From an uncultured Lachnospiraceae bacterium (GTDB lineage Bacteria; Bacillota; Clostridia; Lachnospirales; Lachnospiraceae): a stretch of DNA of 54,196 bases. The notes under the pieces were generated by a model. That model was not told the origin of the DNA and ran no database searches. It saw nothing but the letters and a program-made list of their open reading frames with translations. Position numbers and translations under genes: made by a program. Positions within the stretch are counted from its first letter, which is position 1. Every line of letters begins with the position of its first letter. Shown here piece by piece: positions 24,624-33,384 of the stretch. The stretch lies in assembly GCA_910578845.1 (NCBI GenBank), contig CAJTSL010000024.1, positions 1 to 54,196 on the forward strand, given 5' to 3'.

Positions 24624-24650
24624 AAAAAACGCCAAAAACAGGCGTTTTTC
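24624..24650 (+). terminator. Intrinsic terminator before purL
   Basis: Stem aaaaacgcc/ggcgttttt (24625-24633/24641-24649) ending in a T run. It is placed directly after the palindromic element and should end the TetR transcript. Confidence 0.75.
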
Positions 24651-24752
24651 ATCTGGATTTGAGATTCCGAGATGCGGAATCATGGGAGTTAGCGTGAAGC
24701 ATGGTAACAATGGAAACCGGCGATAGATAAGAACATGGAGGGATGGACTTAT

Positions 24753-27700
24753 ATGGGAAACGTAAGACGTATTTACGTGGAGAAGAAAGAACCTTTTGCA
24801 GTGAAAGCGAAGGAATTACAGGAGGAGATCGGAAGTTATCTTGGCATAGCGGGAGTGAAGACGGTGAGAGTGTTCATCCGCTATGATGTGGAGAACTTAT
24901 CCGATGAGGTTTTTACGAAAGCATGTAAGAGCGTATTTTCAGAACCGCCTGTTGATCTTTTATATGAAGAGGAAATTGATGTCCCGGCGGACGGCAGAGT
25001 ATTCAGTGTAGAATTTTTGCCGGGGCAGTTTGACCAGAGAGCAGATTCTGCTGAACAATGTGTGAAATTTCTGAAAGAAGATGAAGAGCCTGTCATTAGA
25101 ACAGCAGTCACCTATTTAATAACCGGACAGGTATCCGACGAAGAATTCCAGAAAATAAAAGCGTATTGTATCAACCCGGTAGATTCGAGAGAAACGGATA
25201 TGGTAAAACCGGACACATTGATCACAGTATATGATGAACCTGCTGACGTAGCAGTGCTGGAAGGCTTTTGTGCGATGCAAGAGGAGGCGTTCCATAAGTT
25301 ATATGGCTCCCTTGGGCTGGCTATGACATTCCAGGATTTCGTGCATATCCAGAATTATTTCCGTGAACAAGAGCACCGGGAACCGACGATGACGGAAATA
25401 CGTGTCTTAGATACGTACTGGTCTGATCATTGCCGTCATACGACTTTCTCCACAGAGCTTACGGAAGTTGCTTTTGAAGACGGTTATTACCTGGAACCGA
25501 TCCGGGAGACGTATGAGGATTATCTAAAGACGAGGGAAGAGGTCCTTGCGGGCAGGAAAGATAAATTTGTTTGTCTGATGGATTTGGCGCTGATTGCTAT
25601 GCGTAAATTGAAAAAGGACGGGAAACTGGACGATATGGAGCAGTCTGATGAGATCAATGCCTGCTCTGTAGTCGTTCCTGTAGAAATAGATTATGGCGAT
25701 GGCCCCGTTAATGAGGAGTGGCTTGTCTTTTTCAAGAACGAGACACACAACCACCCTACGGAGATTGAGCCTTTCGGCGGTGCGGCGACATGCCTTGGCG
25801 GCGCGATCAGGGATCCGCTTTCCGGACGCGGCTATGTCTATCAGGCGATGCGCGTGACCGGTGCGGCCGATCCGACGGTGCCTGTCGCGGATACGCTAAA
25901 AGGGAAATTATCCCAGAAGAAGCTTGTACGCGGCGCGGCAAGCGGTTATTCGTCTTATGGCAACCAGATAGGCCTTGCCACGGGATTGGTCAAAGAAATC
26001 TATCACCCGGATTATGTGGCGAAAAGAATGGAAATCGGCGCAGTCATGGGTGCGGCGCCGAGGAAGAATGTCATCCGGGAGACTTCCGACCCGGGCGATA
26101 TCATTATCCTATTAGGAGGCAGGACGGGACGCGACGGCTGCGGCGGCGCGACGGGTTCTTCTAAAGTGCATACGGAAAGCTCGATCGAGACGTGCGGAGC
26201 GGAAGTACAGAAGGGCAATGCACCGACAGAGCGTAAAATCCAGAGGCTGTTCCGTAGGGAGGAAGTCAGCAGGTTAATTAAGAAATGTAATGATTTTGGC
26301 GCAGGCGGCGTTTCCGTGGCGATCGGAGAGCTGGCTGACGGCCTGGTTGTAGATTTGGATAAAGTGCCGAAGAAGTATGCGGGATTGGACGGGACAGAGC
26401 TTGCGATTTCGGAATCGCAGGAGAGGATGGCGGTTGTCGTCTCCCCCAAAGATGTGGAAGTATTTTTGGAGTATGCAGCGCAGGAGAACCTGGAAGCTGT
26501 TGCGGTAGCGCATGTGACAAAGGAGCCGCGCCTTGTGTTAAAGTGGCGTGGGAAAGAGATCGTAAATATTTCCAGGGCGTTCTTGGACACGAACGGCGCG
26601 CACCAGGAGACCGGCGTGTATGTGGACATGCCGGATGAGAAGAAGAATTATCTGAAAAAAATCGCAATTCCTGCGGTAGAGGAAGCATTGGCGCAGGAAG
26701 ATGTGAAGAAAGCATGGCTTGCTTTGTTACATGATCTGAATGTCTGCTCCCAGAAAGGCCTGGTGGAGATGTTCGACGCTTCGATCGGCGCAGGCAGCGT
26801 TTATATGCCATATGGCGGCAAATACCAGCTTACGGAGACACAGGCGATGGTAGCCAAATTGCCTCTCTTAAAAGGCAAGACCGATACTGTGACGATGATG
26901 AGCTATGGCTTCGATCCATATTTGTCAAGTTGGAGCCCTTACCATGGCGCTATTTATGCGGTGACAGAGTCGATGGCGAAGATTGTGGCAAATGGCGGCG
27001 ATTACCGGAAAATCCGCTTCACCTTCCAGGAATATTTCCGTCGCATGACAAATGAGCCAAGGCGCTGGAGCCAGCCTTTTGCTGCTTTGCTTGGCGCATA
27101 TAGGGCGCAGATGGAATACGGGCTGCCGTCTATTGGCGGTAAAGATTCTATGTCGGGGACATTCAACGATATTGACGTCCCGCCGACACTGGTGTCTTTT
27201 GCAGTAGATATTGGCAAAGTGCAGGATGTGGTCAGCCCGGAGCTAAAGCAGGCGGGAAATAAGCTCGTCTGGTTCTCGATTGCCAAAGATGAATATGAAC
27301 TACCCGTTTTCGAGAACGTAATGCAAGTATATGATAAAATCATGACATTGATGTCAGAAAAGAAAATAGTATCCGCTTACGCACTGGATGCAAAAGGCAT
27401 AGCGGCAGCGGTCAGCAAGATGGCATTCGGAAACGGGCTTGGCGTTACGATCGAGCAGGATCTGCCAAAGGAAGCGCTTTTTGCCAATGCGTTAGGAGAC
27501 ATCATAGTAGAAATGCCGGAAGCAGCTTATGCAGAGCTTGTAGGCAAGGCGGAAGAGGTTACAGCGCCTGATGCAGGGAATGTGGATAGGAAGCTGGTCG
27601 GCACGGTGACGCAGGAAGATGCTTTTGTATATGGGGACATCCGTATCGGTATGGAAGAGGCGTTAGCGGCATGGACATCTGCTTTAGATAAAGTATTCCC

Positions 27701-28583
27701 GTATACGGCAGGCAAAGATAAGAGCTTAGTAGAAGCAGATGGATACCAAGCAGAGCAGATATATGTCTGCAAGCAGAAGACGGCAAGCCCTACCGTTTTC
27801 ATCCCGGTCTTCCCAGGTACGAACTGCGAATATGACAGTGCCAAAGCTTTTGAAAATGCCGGGGCAAACGTCATTACGAAAGTATTTAAAAACAGGACGG
27901 CACAGGATATCAGGGAAAGCGTAGAGGTGTTTGAGAAAGCAATCGCGCAGTCACAGATTATCATGTTCCCGGGAGGTTTCTCCGCAGGCGATGAGCCGGA
28001 CGGTTCTGCGAAATTTTTCGCAACTGCGTTCCAGAATGACAGGATGAGAGAAGCGGTGATGAAATTATTGCAGGAAAGAGACGGCCTTGCGCTCGGGATT
28101 TGTAATGGGTTCCAGGCATTGATCAAGCTTGGGCTTGTGCCATATGGCGAGATCGTGGGGCAAAGCGAAGATTCTCCGACATTGACGTTCAATACCGTTA
28201 ACCGCCATATTTCCAAGATGGCGTATCTGAAAGTCGTTTCGAATAAGTCGCCCTGGCTACAGGGAGCGGTGCTGGGAAATACTTATGTAAACCCGGCTTC
28301 CCATGGAGAGGGCAGGTTCGTCGCATCGAAAGAGTGGATTGATAAGCTGTTCGCGAACGGGCAGGTTGCGACCCAGTACGCGGATGTGGACGGTAAGGTG
28401 TCTATGGATGAGGAATGGAACATCAACGGCTCCTATGCTTCTATTGAAGGCATTACCTCTCCCGATGGGCGCTGTCTTGGCAAGATGGCGCATTCCGAGA
28501 GGAGAGGGGACGGTGTTGCCATTAATATCTATGGGGAACAGGATCTGAAGATTTTCGAATCCGGCGTGGCGTATTTTGGCTAA
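24753..28583 (+). CDS. purL: Phosphoribosylformylglycinamidine synthase (PurLQ fusion)
   Basis: A 1276-residue cytoplasmic enzyme of de novo purine synthesis: FGAR + glutamine + ATP to FGAM. Order of parts: PurS-like N-terminal region (about 1-160), linker, two AIRS-type synthase halves (DTYWSDHCRHTTF near residue 225; FKNETHNHPTEIEPFGGAATCLGG near 325), then a glutaminase domain from about residue 1013 (FIPVFPGTNCEYDSA). The nucleophile is C1117 in ALGICNGFQ, with the catalytic His in PASHGEGRF. Fused single-chain PurL/PurQ is known in clostridia as well as proteobacteria. GGAGGG precedes the ATG at 24753. It is a single gene here with no other pur gene adjacent, and its end is four bases from the convergent AraC gene. 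Confidence 0.97.
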   Translation: MGNVRRIYVEKKEPFAVKAKELQEEIGSYLGIAGVKTVRVFIRYDVENLSDEVFTKACKSVFSEPPVDLLYEEEIDVPADGRVFSVEFLPGQFDQRADSAEQCVKFLKEDEEPVIRTAVTYLITGQVSDEEFQKIKAYCINPVDSRETDMVKPDTLITVYDEPADVAVLEGFCAMQEEAFHKLYGSLGLAMTFQDFVHIQNYFREQEHREPTMTEIRVLDTYWSDHCRHTTFSTELTEVAFEDGYYLEPIRETYEDYLKTREEVLAGRKDKFVCLMDLALIAMRKLKKDGKLDDMEQSDEINACSVVVPVEIDYGDGPVNEEWLVFFKNETHNHPTEIEPFGGAATCLGGAIRDPLSGRGYVYQAMRVTGAADPTVPVADTLKGKLSQKKLVRGAASGYSSYGNQIGLATGLVKEIYHPDYVAKRMEIGAVMGAAPRKNVIRETSDPGDIIILLGGRTGRDGCGGATGSSKVHTESSIETCGAEVQKGNAPTERKIQRLFRREEVSRLIKKCNDFGAGGVSVAIGELADGLVVDLDKVPKKYAGLDGTELAISESQERMAVVVSPKDVEVFLEYAAQENLEAVAVAHVTKEPRLVLKWRGKEIVNISRAFLDTNGAHQETGVYVDMPDEKKNYLKKIAIPAVEEALAQEDVKKAWLALLHDLNVCSQKGLVEMFDASIGAGSVYMPYGGKYQLTETQAMVAKLPLLKGKTDTVTMMSYGFDPYLSSWSPYHGAIYAVTESMAKIVANGGDYRKIRFTFQEYFRRMTNEPRRWSQPFAALLGAYRAQMEYGLPSIGGKDSMSGTFNDIDVPPTLVSFAVDIGKVQDVVSPELKQAGNKLVWFSIAKDEYELPVFENVMQVYDKIMTLMSEKKIVSAYALDAKGIAAAVSKMAFGNGLGVTIEQDLPKEALFANALGDIIVEMPEAAYAELVGKAEEVTAPDAGNVDRKLVGTVTQEDAFVYGDIRIGMEEALAAWTSALDKVFPYTAGKDKSLVEADGYQAEQIYVCKQKTASPTVFIPVFPGTNCEYDSAKAFENAGANVITKVFKNRTAQDIRESVEVFEKAIAQSQIIMFPGGFSAGDEPDGSAKFFATAFQNDRMREAVMKLLQERDGLALGICNGFQALIKLGLVPYGEIVGQSEDSPTLTFNTVNRHISKMAYLKVVSNKSPWLQGAVLGNTYVNPASHGEGRFVASKEWIDKLFANGQVATQYADVDGKVSMDEEWNINGSYASIEGITSPDGRCLGKMAHSERRGDGVAINIYGEQDLKIFESGVAYFG

Positions 28584-28587
28584 TGCG

Positions 28588-29466
28588 TTATTTTTCCCGG
28601 TGGGACTCGTTCCGGTACTGGATGGGCGTTTTCCCGGTCGCTTTCTTGAACATTTGCGAGAAGTAGGACTGTGAGGAAAACCCAAGGCTCGTGGAAATCT
28701 GGGCGATGGAATGGGACGTAGATTTTAAAAGGGATTTTCCCTCCTGGATCCTTTTCTGTAAGAGGTAGTTGATAGGGGAAATCCCGATATGCTTGGTAAA
28801 GGCATGCGCCATGTAATACTTATTCATATGCGTCATCGCCGCAAGCGTATCTAACGTAATATTCTCAGAATAGTTTGCATCCAGATAGTTCTTAATCTGG
28901 GTGCATTCTCTGTTTAAGATGCTATTGTCCATCTGCACGATCGAAAGATGATTGTTGCGCAGCATACAAATCAGAAGCACTTCCAGAAGATTCTGGCAGA
29001 CGGTCTCGAAGTTTTCTTCTTTGCGGGAGATTTCTTCCAACATAATATTCAGGTAAGCATAAACATTAGAGTTTGTCATATTGTATTTGTAAACAGAGCC
29101 GGAGGCGGTCTGCATGGAAATGCCATCTTTGGCGGAGGCGATATTCTCGGCGGAGAAAGAAAGGCCGTCAATGCCCAGCACGATATACTCAAGGGGCGTG
29201 GTGCGCAGTGATTTCTCCGTATGTTGTACATGCGGGTTAATGATGACCATGTCATTTTTGGATACCGGGAATTCCGAGCCCTCTGCAATGAAGGAGCCGC
29301 TGCCATTTACGACATAGAACAATTCGCTGAAAGGATGCGAATGGAGGATGCTCTGCCAGTCGCCTTCATATTTTGAGGTCGAGACATACAAAAGCTTGGA
29401 TTGTGCGAAAGAAGATTGTTCGTTGCCGTCGATGCTATGTCTTATGTTTCCCATATTGATTACCAT
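28588..29466 (-). CDS. AraC-family regulator of the GNB/LNB operon
   Basis: About 292 residues. The N-terminal cupin-like sensor includes HSHPFSELFYVVNGSG and NPHVQHTEK. The C-terminal double helix-turn-helix includes YSENITLDTLAAMTHMNKYY and LGFSSQSYFSQMFKKATG. The start is uncertain: ATG 29466 follows GGAAAGG closely, ATG 29454 is also possible, and the frame extends to 29502 without a site. It lies divergently upstream of the galacto-N-biose/lacto-N-biose transport and phosphorylase genes and is therefore their probable activator, sensing an imported sugar. Confidence 0.9.
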   Translation of the reverse strand: MVINMGNIRHSIDGNEQSSFAQSKLLYVSTSKYEGDWQSILHSHPFSELFYVVNGSGSFIAEGSEFPVSKNDMVIINPHVQHTEKSLRTTPLEYIVLGIDGLSFSAENIASAKDGISMQTASGSVYKYNMTNSNVYAYLNIMLEEISRKEENFETVCQNLLEVLLICMLRNNHLSIVQMDNSILNRECTQIKNYLDANYSENITLDTLAAMTHMNKYYMAHAFTKHIGISPINYLLQKRIQEGKSLLKSTSHSIAQISTSLGFSSQSYFSQMFKKATGKTPIQYRNESHREK

Positions 29467-29794
29467 GTCCTTTCCGGGTCCGGTAAGCTGTTCGCCGGAC
29501 ATTTTAATGCTTTGATAATTTGAATATAGCAGATTTTATATATTTTGTCCATGAGCTATATCTATTAATATGTCTAAAAAAAGGAAAACGTGGCAAGAGC
29601 AAGGATAGGAAAAACGTTTGATATCTGAAAAAAATATTGATGAAATTGCATATTCCTTTTGGCAGATTGAATAAAAAAGAGAGGATAAGGGGCAATTGCA
29701 TATATAAATTATACAATTAGAATGGAAGGTTAGCCATTTTTTTAAATATATATAAATAAAAGCAATATATATAAAATTGCAAGCAACAATCAGA

Positions 29795-29823
29795 TTGATA
29801 ATGTATATTGCTTTTACTATACT
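29795..29823 (+). promoter_or_regulatory. Promoter of the GNB/LNB operon
   Basis: TTGATA (29795-29800), 17-nt spacer, TATACT (29818-29823), with a very AT-rich upstream tract (29720-29790) that could act as an UP element or hold AraC sites. The rest of the 427-bp divergent region holds no gene. Confidence 0.7.
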
Positions 29824-29832
29824 TAGGGTACA

Positions 29833-29846
29833 TGAAAGCGTTGGCT
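29833..29846. promoter_or_regulatory. cre-like site (CcpA)
   Basis: TGAAAGCGTTGGCT fits the cre consensus TGWAANCGNTNWCA at 12 of 14 positions and starts at about +3 of the operon transcript, a position where CcpA would repress. Confidence 0.55.
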
Positions 29847-29892
29847 CGAATGTAGTTAATGTTCACGATTCATTTTAAAGGAGGAAATTATT

Positions 29893-31323
29893 ATGAAATT
29901 GAAAAAAGTGATTTCAGCTATCGCAATCGTTTCCATGACAGCGTCTTTGCTTGCAGGATGCGGCGATAGTGGCAACTCACAGACACCTGCGGCTGACAAT
30001 ACGCCAACTGATACAAAGCAGGAAGAGCCTAAGGAGGAGCCGAAAGAAGAACCGGCACAGGAAGCGGAAGCAGAAACAGAAGCGCCTGCGGTGGAAGAGC
30101 AAGTATTGAAGGTTGCGGCTTTTGAAGGCGGTTACGGCGCAGATATGTGGACTGAGGTGGCAGCGGCTTTTGAAGCTTCTCATCCTGGCGTTACAGTGGA
30201 GCTTACCGTTGATAAGAAGATCGAAGATGTTATCAGCCCGAGCATGAAAGCCGGCGATTATCCGGACGTTGTACATCTTGCAACCGGACGTGAAGCAGCA
30301 TTGACTGAAACATTGACGAAGGAAAATGCGCTTCTTCCGTTGACGGACGTTCTGGAAATGACGGTTCCTGGCGAAAGCGTAAAAGTAAAAGATAAGATTG
30401 TTCCTGGTTTCCTTGATACATTGGCAACCAATCCTTACGGTGACGGCGTTACCTATTATGCACCGATGTTCTACAGCCCTTGCGGATTGTTCTACAATGC
30501 AGGCCTGTTCAAAGAAAAAGGATGGGATGTTCCGACAACTTGGGAAGAAATGTGGGCATTAGGCGATACGGCAGCAGCAGAAGGCATTGCATTGTTTACA
30601 TATCCGACAACAGGATATTTTGATGCATTTACCTATGCGACGCTCTCTTCCGCAGGCGGTTCCGATTTCTTCAATAGCTGTATGACATATGAAGACGGTA
30701 TCTGGGAAAGCGAAAATGCAACAAAGGTATTTGAACTGATTGAAAAGCTTGGCACATATACAGAAGCTACAACGGTTGCGAATGCTAATAACGATAACTT
30801 TACTAAGAACCAGCAGCTCATCCTTGATAACAAAGCGATCTTCTGTCCGAACGGCACATGGTTGCCAGGCGAAATGGCAGATGCGCCGAGAGCTGACGGT
30901 TTTGAGTGGGGATTCATGGCAATCCCGGCAGTTAATGCAGGCGGTGCAGGATGTTCTTTCTGCTGGTTCGAGCAGATGTGGATTCCGGCAGCAGCAGAGA
31001 ACCAGGATATGGCGAAAGAATTCGTAGCATATATGTATTCTGACGAAGCTGCACAGATTTTTGCAAAATCTGCGGCAATCCAGCCGATCGCAGGTGTCAG
31101 CGATTATCTGGAAGGCGACAACAAAATGTTCTATAGCATCTATGATAACGGCGCAACCGCAGTTATGGGCGGATTTGCAGCAACGGCACCGGTTGAAGGC
31201 GTGAATATGCTGGATACGCTCTGCGGTACCGTTAACAGTATCGTAAGCGGCGACAAGACCGTTGCTGATTGGCAGGCTGCGGTAGAAGAAGCAAGCGACA
31301 AATTAAGAGCGGCAATGGAATAA
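29893..31323 (+). CDS. ABC sugar-binding lipoprotein (GNB/LNB importer)
   Basis: A 476-residue family-1 extracellular solute-binding protein. The signal peptide ends in LLAGC (lipid-anchored Cys about residue 23). An acidic Pro/Glu linker with EEPKEEPKEEP follows, then the binding domain from about residue 68 (VLKVAAFEGGYGADMWTEVAAAFE). GGAGG lies 8 bases before the ATG. Context with GH112 and NahK implies galacto-N-biose or lacto-N-biose as ligand, comparable to GltA of bifidobacteria. A terminator-like structure right after it should make it more abundant than the permeases. Confidence 0.92.
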   Translation: MKLKKVISAIAIVSMTASLLAGCGDSGNSQTPAADNTPTDTKQEEPKEEPKEEPAQEAEAETEAPAVEEQVLKVAAFEGGYGADMWTEVAAAFEASHPGVTVELTVDKKIEDVISPSMKAGDYPDVVHLATGREAALTETLTKENALLPLTDVLEMTVPGESVKVKDKIVPGFLDTLATNPYGDGVTYYAPMFYSPCGLFYNAGLFKEKGWDVPTTWEEMWALGDTAAAEGIALFTYPTTGYFDAFTYATLSSAGGSDFFNSCMTYEDGIWESENATKVFELIEKLGTYTEATTVANANNDNFTKNQQLILDNKAIFCPNGTWLPGEMADAPRADGFEWGFMAIPAVNAGGAGCSFCWFEQMWIPAAAENQDMAKEFVAYMYSDEAAQIFAKSAAIQPIAGVSDYLEGDNKMFYSIYDNGATAVMGGFAATAPVEGVNMLDTLCGTVNSIVSGDKTVADWQAAVEEASDKLRAAME

Positions 31324-31328
31324 ATTGT

Positions 31329-31370
31329 AAGGGGTGCTCCGAAGGTTTCCGCCTTTGGAGCCCTTTTTTT
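31329..31370 (+). terminator. Attenuating terminator after the binding protein
   Basis: Imperfect stem (31329-31345 with 31352-31365) followed by seven T (31364-31370). Read-through is needed to reach the permeases, whose ribosome binding site begins 10 bases later, so it sets stoichiometry. Confidence 0.75.
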
Positions 31371-31392
31371 AACAGGAAACGGAGGTATGGAC

Positions 31393-32286
31393 GTGAAAAA
31401 GGGCAAAGCAAGAAGTGTTTTTATTGGGGTGTGTGTGGCGCCGGCAGTCATATTATTTACGATTTTTATGCTGATTCCCACTTTTAATGTCTTCAAGATG
31501 TCGCTATATAAATGGGGCGGATATTCAAATAAGAAGGAATTTGTAGGGTTTAATAATTTCAAGATTTTGGCGGAGGATATGAACTTTTTCCGCTCTTTCC
31601 AGAATACCATTCTGTTAATTGTGTGCGTGACCGTTGTCACAATGGCCCTTTCCTTAATCTTTGCGGCGATTCTCTCTAGAGAAAAGATCAAAGGACAGAA
31701 TTTTTACAGGATTATCTTTTACATACCGAATATTTTATCGGTAGTTGTTATTTCGGCAATTTTCTCAGCGATTTATGACCCGAACAACGGTCTGCTCAAT
31801 AGCATCATCGGCATCTTCAGGAGCGGTGATAAGTCGCCGATCCTCTGGCTTGGCGACCAGAAGCTTGTAATTTACAGTCTGGTGATCGCCATGATATGGC
31901 AGGCGATCGGTTATTATATGGTTATGTATATGGCGAGTATGGCAAGCGTGCCGGAGAGCCTTTATGAATCAGCGAACTTAGAGGGAGCCGGGAGAGTGCA
32001 GCAGTTTTTCTCTATTACGCTTCCGTTAATATGGACAAATGTAAGGACAACATTGACTTTCTTCGTGATCAGTTCCATCAATTTGAGCTTCTTGTTCGTT
32101 AAGGCGCTGACAAGCGGCGGACCGGACGGTGCAACGGAAGTATTCTTAAGCTATATGTATAAACAGGCTTATACAAATTCTTCTTACGGATACGGTATGG
32201 CGATCGGCGTTGTTGTATTCTTGTTCTCCTTTGGCCTGTCGGCAGTTGTCAATTTCGTGACCAAAAGAGAGCCGTTGGAATTTTAA
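31393..32286 (+). CDS. Sugar ABC permease, MalF type
   Basis: A 297-residue permease with six membrane spans and the EAA loop ESANLEGAGRVQQFFSITLP. The GTG at 31393 is the likely start: GGAGG (31381-31385) is 7 bases upstream of it but only 1 base from the ATG at 31387. It is the first of two permeases for the GNB/LNB importer. No ATPase gene is encoded in the operon. Confidence 0.92.
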   Translation: MKKGKARSVFIGVCVAPAVILFTIFMLIPTFNVFKMSLYKWGGYSNKKEFVGFNNFKILAEDMNFFRSFQNTILLIVCVTVVTMALSLIFAAILSREKIKGQNFYRIIFYIPNILSVVVISAIFSAIYDPNNGLLNSIIGIFRSGDKSPILWLGDQKLVIYSLVIAMIWQAIGYYMVMYMASMASVPESLYESANLEGAGRVQQFFSITLPLIWTNVRTTLTFFVISSINLSFLFVKALTSGGPDGATEVFLSYMYKQAYTNSSYGYGMAIGVVVFLFSFGLSAVVNFVTKREPLEF

Positions 32287-32298
32287 GGGGGAGAGCGC

Positions 32299-33180
32299 AT
32301 GAAAAAGAAAAAAGAAATGAGTTTTGACACGTTATATAAGCTTTTTATCTATGTGGCGTTAATTACGCTTGCCATCAGCATCATTGTGCCGGTAGGCTGG
32401 GTATTCTTAGCGTCCATTAAAGAGAACTCCGAGTTCTACGGGAACCCTTGGACGATGCCCAAAGGGATCTATTTCCAGAACTTCATTGACGCTTTTGAAA
32501 AAGCGAAAATGGGCGAATATTTTATGAATTCTATCCTGGTAACGGCTCTGGCGCTTCTTATTTTATTGGTTGTGGCGCTGCCAGCGGCTTATGTGCTCGC
32601 AAGATACCGTTTCCGGGGGAGCAAGCTGATCAACATCCTTTTCATGGGCGGCTTGTTCATTAATGTGAACTATATTGTTGTGCCGATTTTCTTAATGTTC
32701 GTGGATGCTGATAAGTTTTTAAAAGGGCTTGGCGGCGAGGGATTTTTCTTAAATAACTTGTTCATCGTAGCGTTAGTATATGCGTCTACGGCGCTGCCTT
32801 TTACCATTTATCTCTTATCGGGATTTTTCGTAACCATACCAAAGGATTATGAGGAAGCCGCCTATGTGGATGGCAGCGGTTATTTCAGGACGATGATCAG
32901 GATTATGATGCCAATGGCGCTGCCGAGCATCATTACGGTTATCCTCTTCAATTTCCTGTCGTTCTGGAATGAGTATATCATCTCGATGACATTGCTTACG
33001 AAAGACGCGAAGACGCTTCCGGTCGGCCTGATGCAGCTTATGCAGGCGCAGAAAGCAGCGGCGAATTACGGACAGCTCTATGCAGGGCTCGTCATTGTCA
33101 TGTTGCCGACGCTGATTTTATATATCATGGTACAGAAAAAATTGACGCAAGGCATGAGCCTTGGCGGATTAAAAGGTTAA
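32299..33180 (+). CDS. Sugar ABC permease, MalG type
   Basis: A 293-residue partner permease with six membrane spans and the EAA loop EEAAYVDGSGYFRTMIRIMMP. GGGGGAG precedes the ATG by 7 bases and the gap to the upstream gene is 12 bp. It forms the translocation pore with the preceding protein. Confidence 0.93.
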   Translation: MKKKKEMSFDTLYKLFIYVALITLAISIIVPVGWVFLASIKENSEFYGNPWTMPKGIYFQNFIDAFEKAKMGEYFMNSILVTALALLILLVVALPAAYVLARYRFRGSKLINILFMGGLFINVNYIVVPIFLMFVDADKFLKGLGGEGFFLNNLFIVALVYASTALPFTIYLLSGFFVTIPKDYEEAAYVDGSGYFRTMIRIMMPMALPSIITVILFNFLSFWNEYIISMTLLTKDAKTLPVGLMQLMQAQKAAANYGQLYAGLVIVMLPTLILYIMVQKKLTQGMSLGGLKG

Positions 33181-33193
33181 AGGAGGGGACGCT

Positions 33194-33358
33194 ATGAAAT
33201 GGATTGTAAGGTTGATTTATTTGCTCATTTTCATAGGGAGCATGGTTCTGATCACGACAGGACAGCGGAATATCGGGCCGGCAGGATTATTGACTATGAT
33301 AGTCGGCTTGGCCGGGATTCTCGTTCTTCTTTATCTATATAATAAGAAATTTCAATAG
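33194..33358 (+). CDS. Small two-helix membrane protein in GNB/LNB operon
   Basis: A 54-residue protein starting MKWIVRLIYLLIFIGSM, with a second hydrophobic helix (about 30-49, GLLTMIVGLAGILVLLYLY) and a basic tail NKKFQ. AGGAGGGG (33181-33188) gives an excellent ribosome binding site. The gaps to its neighbours are 13 and 26 bp, so it is clearly part of the operon. It resembles small proteins of the DUF6903 type that I associate with similar clostridial operons, but I cannot verify this. It may be an accessory subunit of the ABC importer. Too short for many gene finders. Confidence 0.8.
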   Translation: MKWIVRLIYLLIFIGSMVLITTGQRNIGPAGLLTMIVGLAGILVLLYLYNKKFQ

Positions 33359-33384
33359 GATGCGACAATGGAGGTGACAGTAGC

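Noticed and set aside
26012..26629. 205-codon frame opposite purL
   Set aside because: A long antisense frame arising from GC-rich codons of purL; no independent signals.
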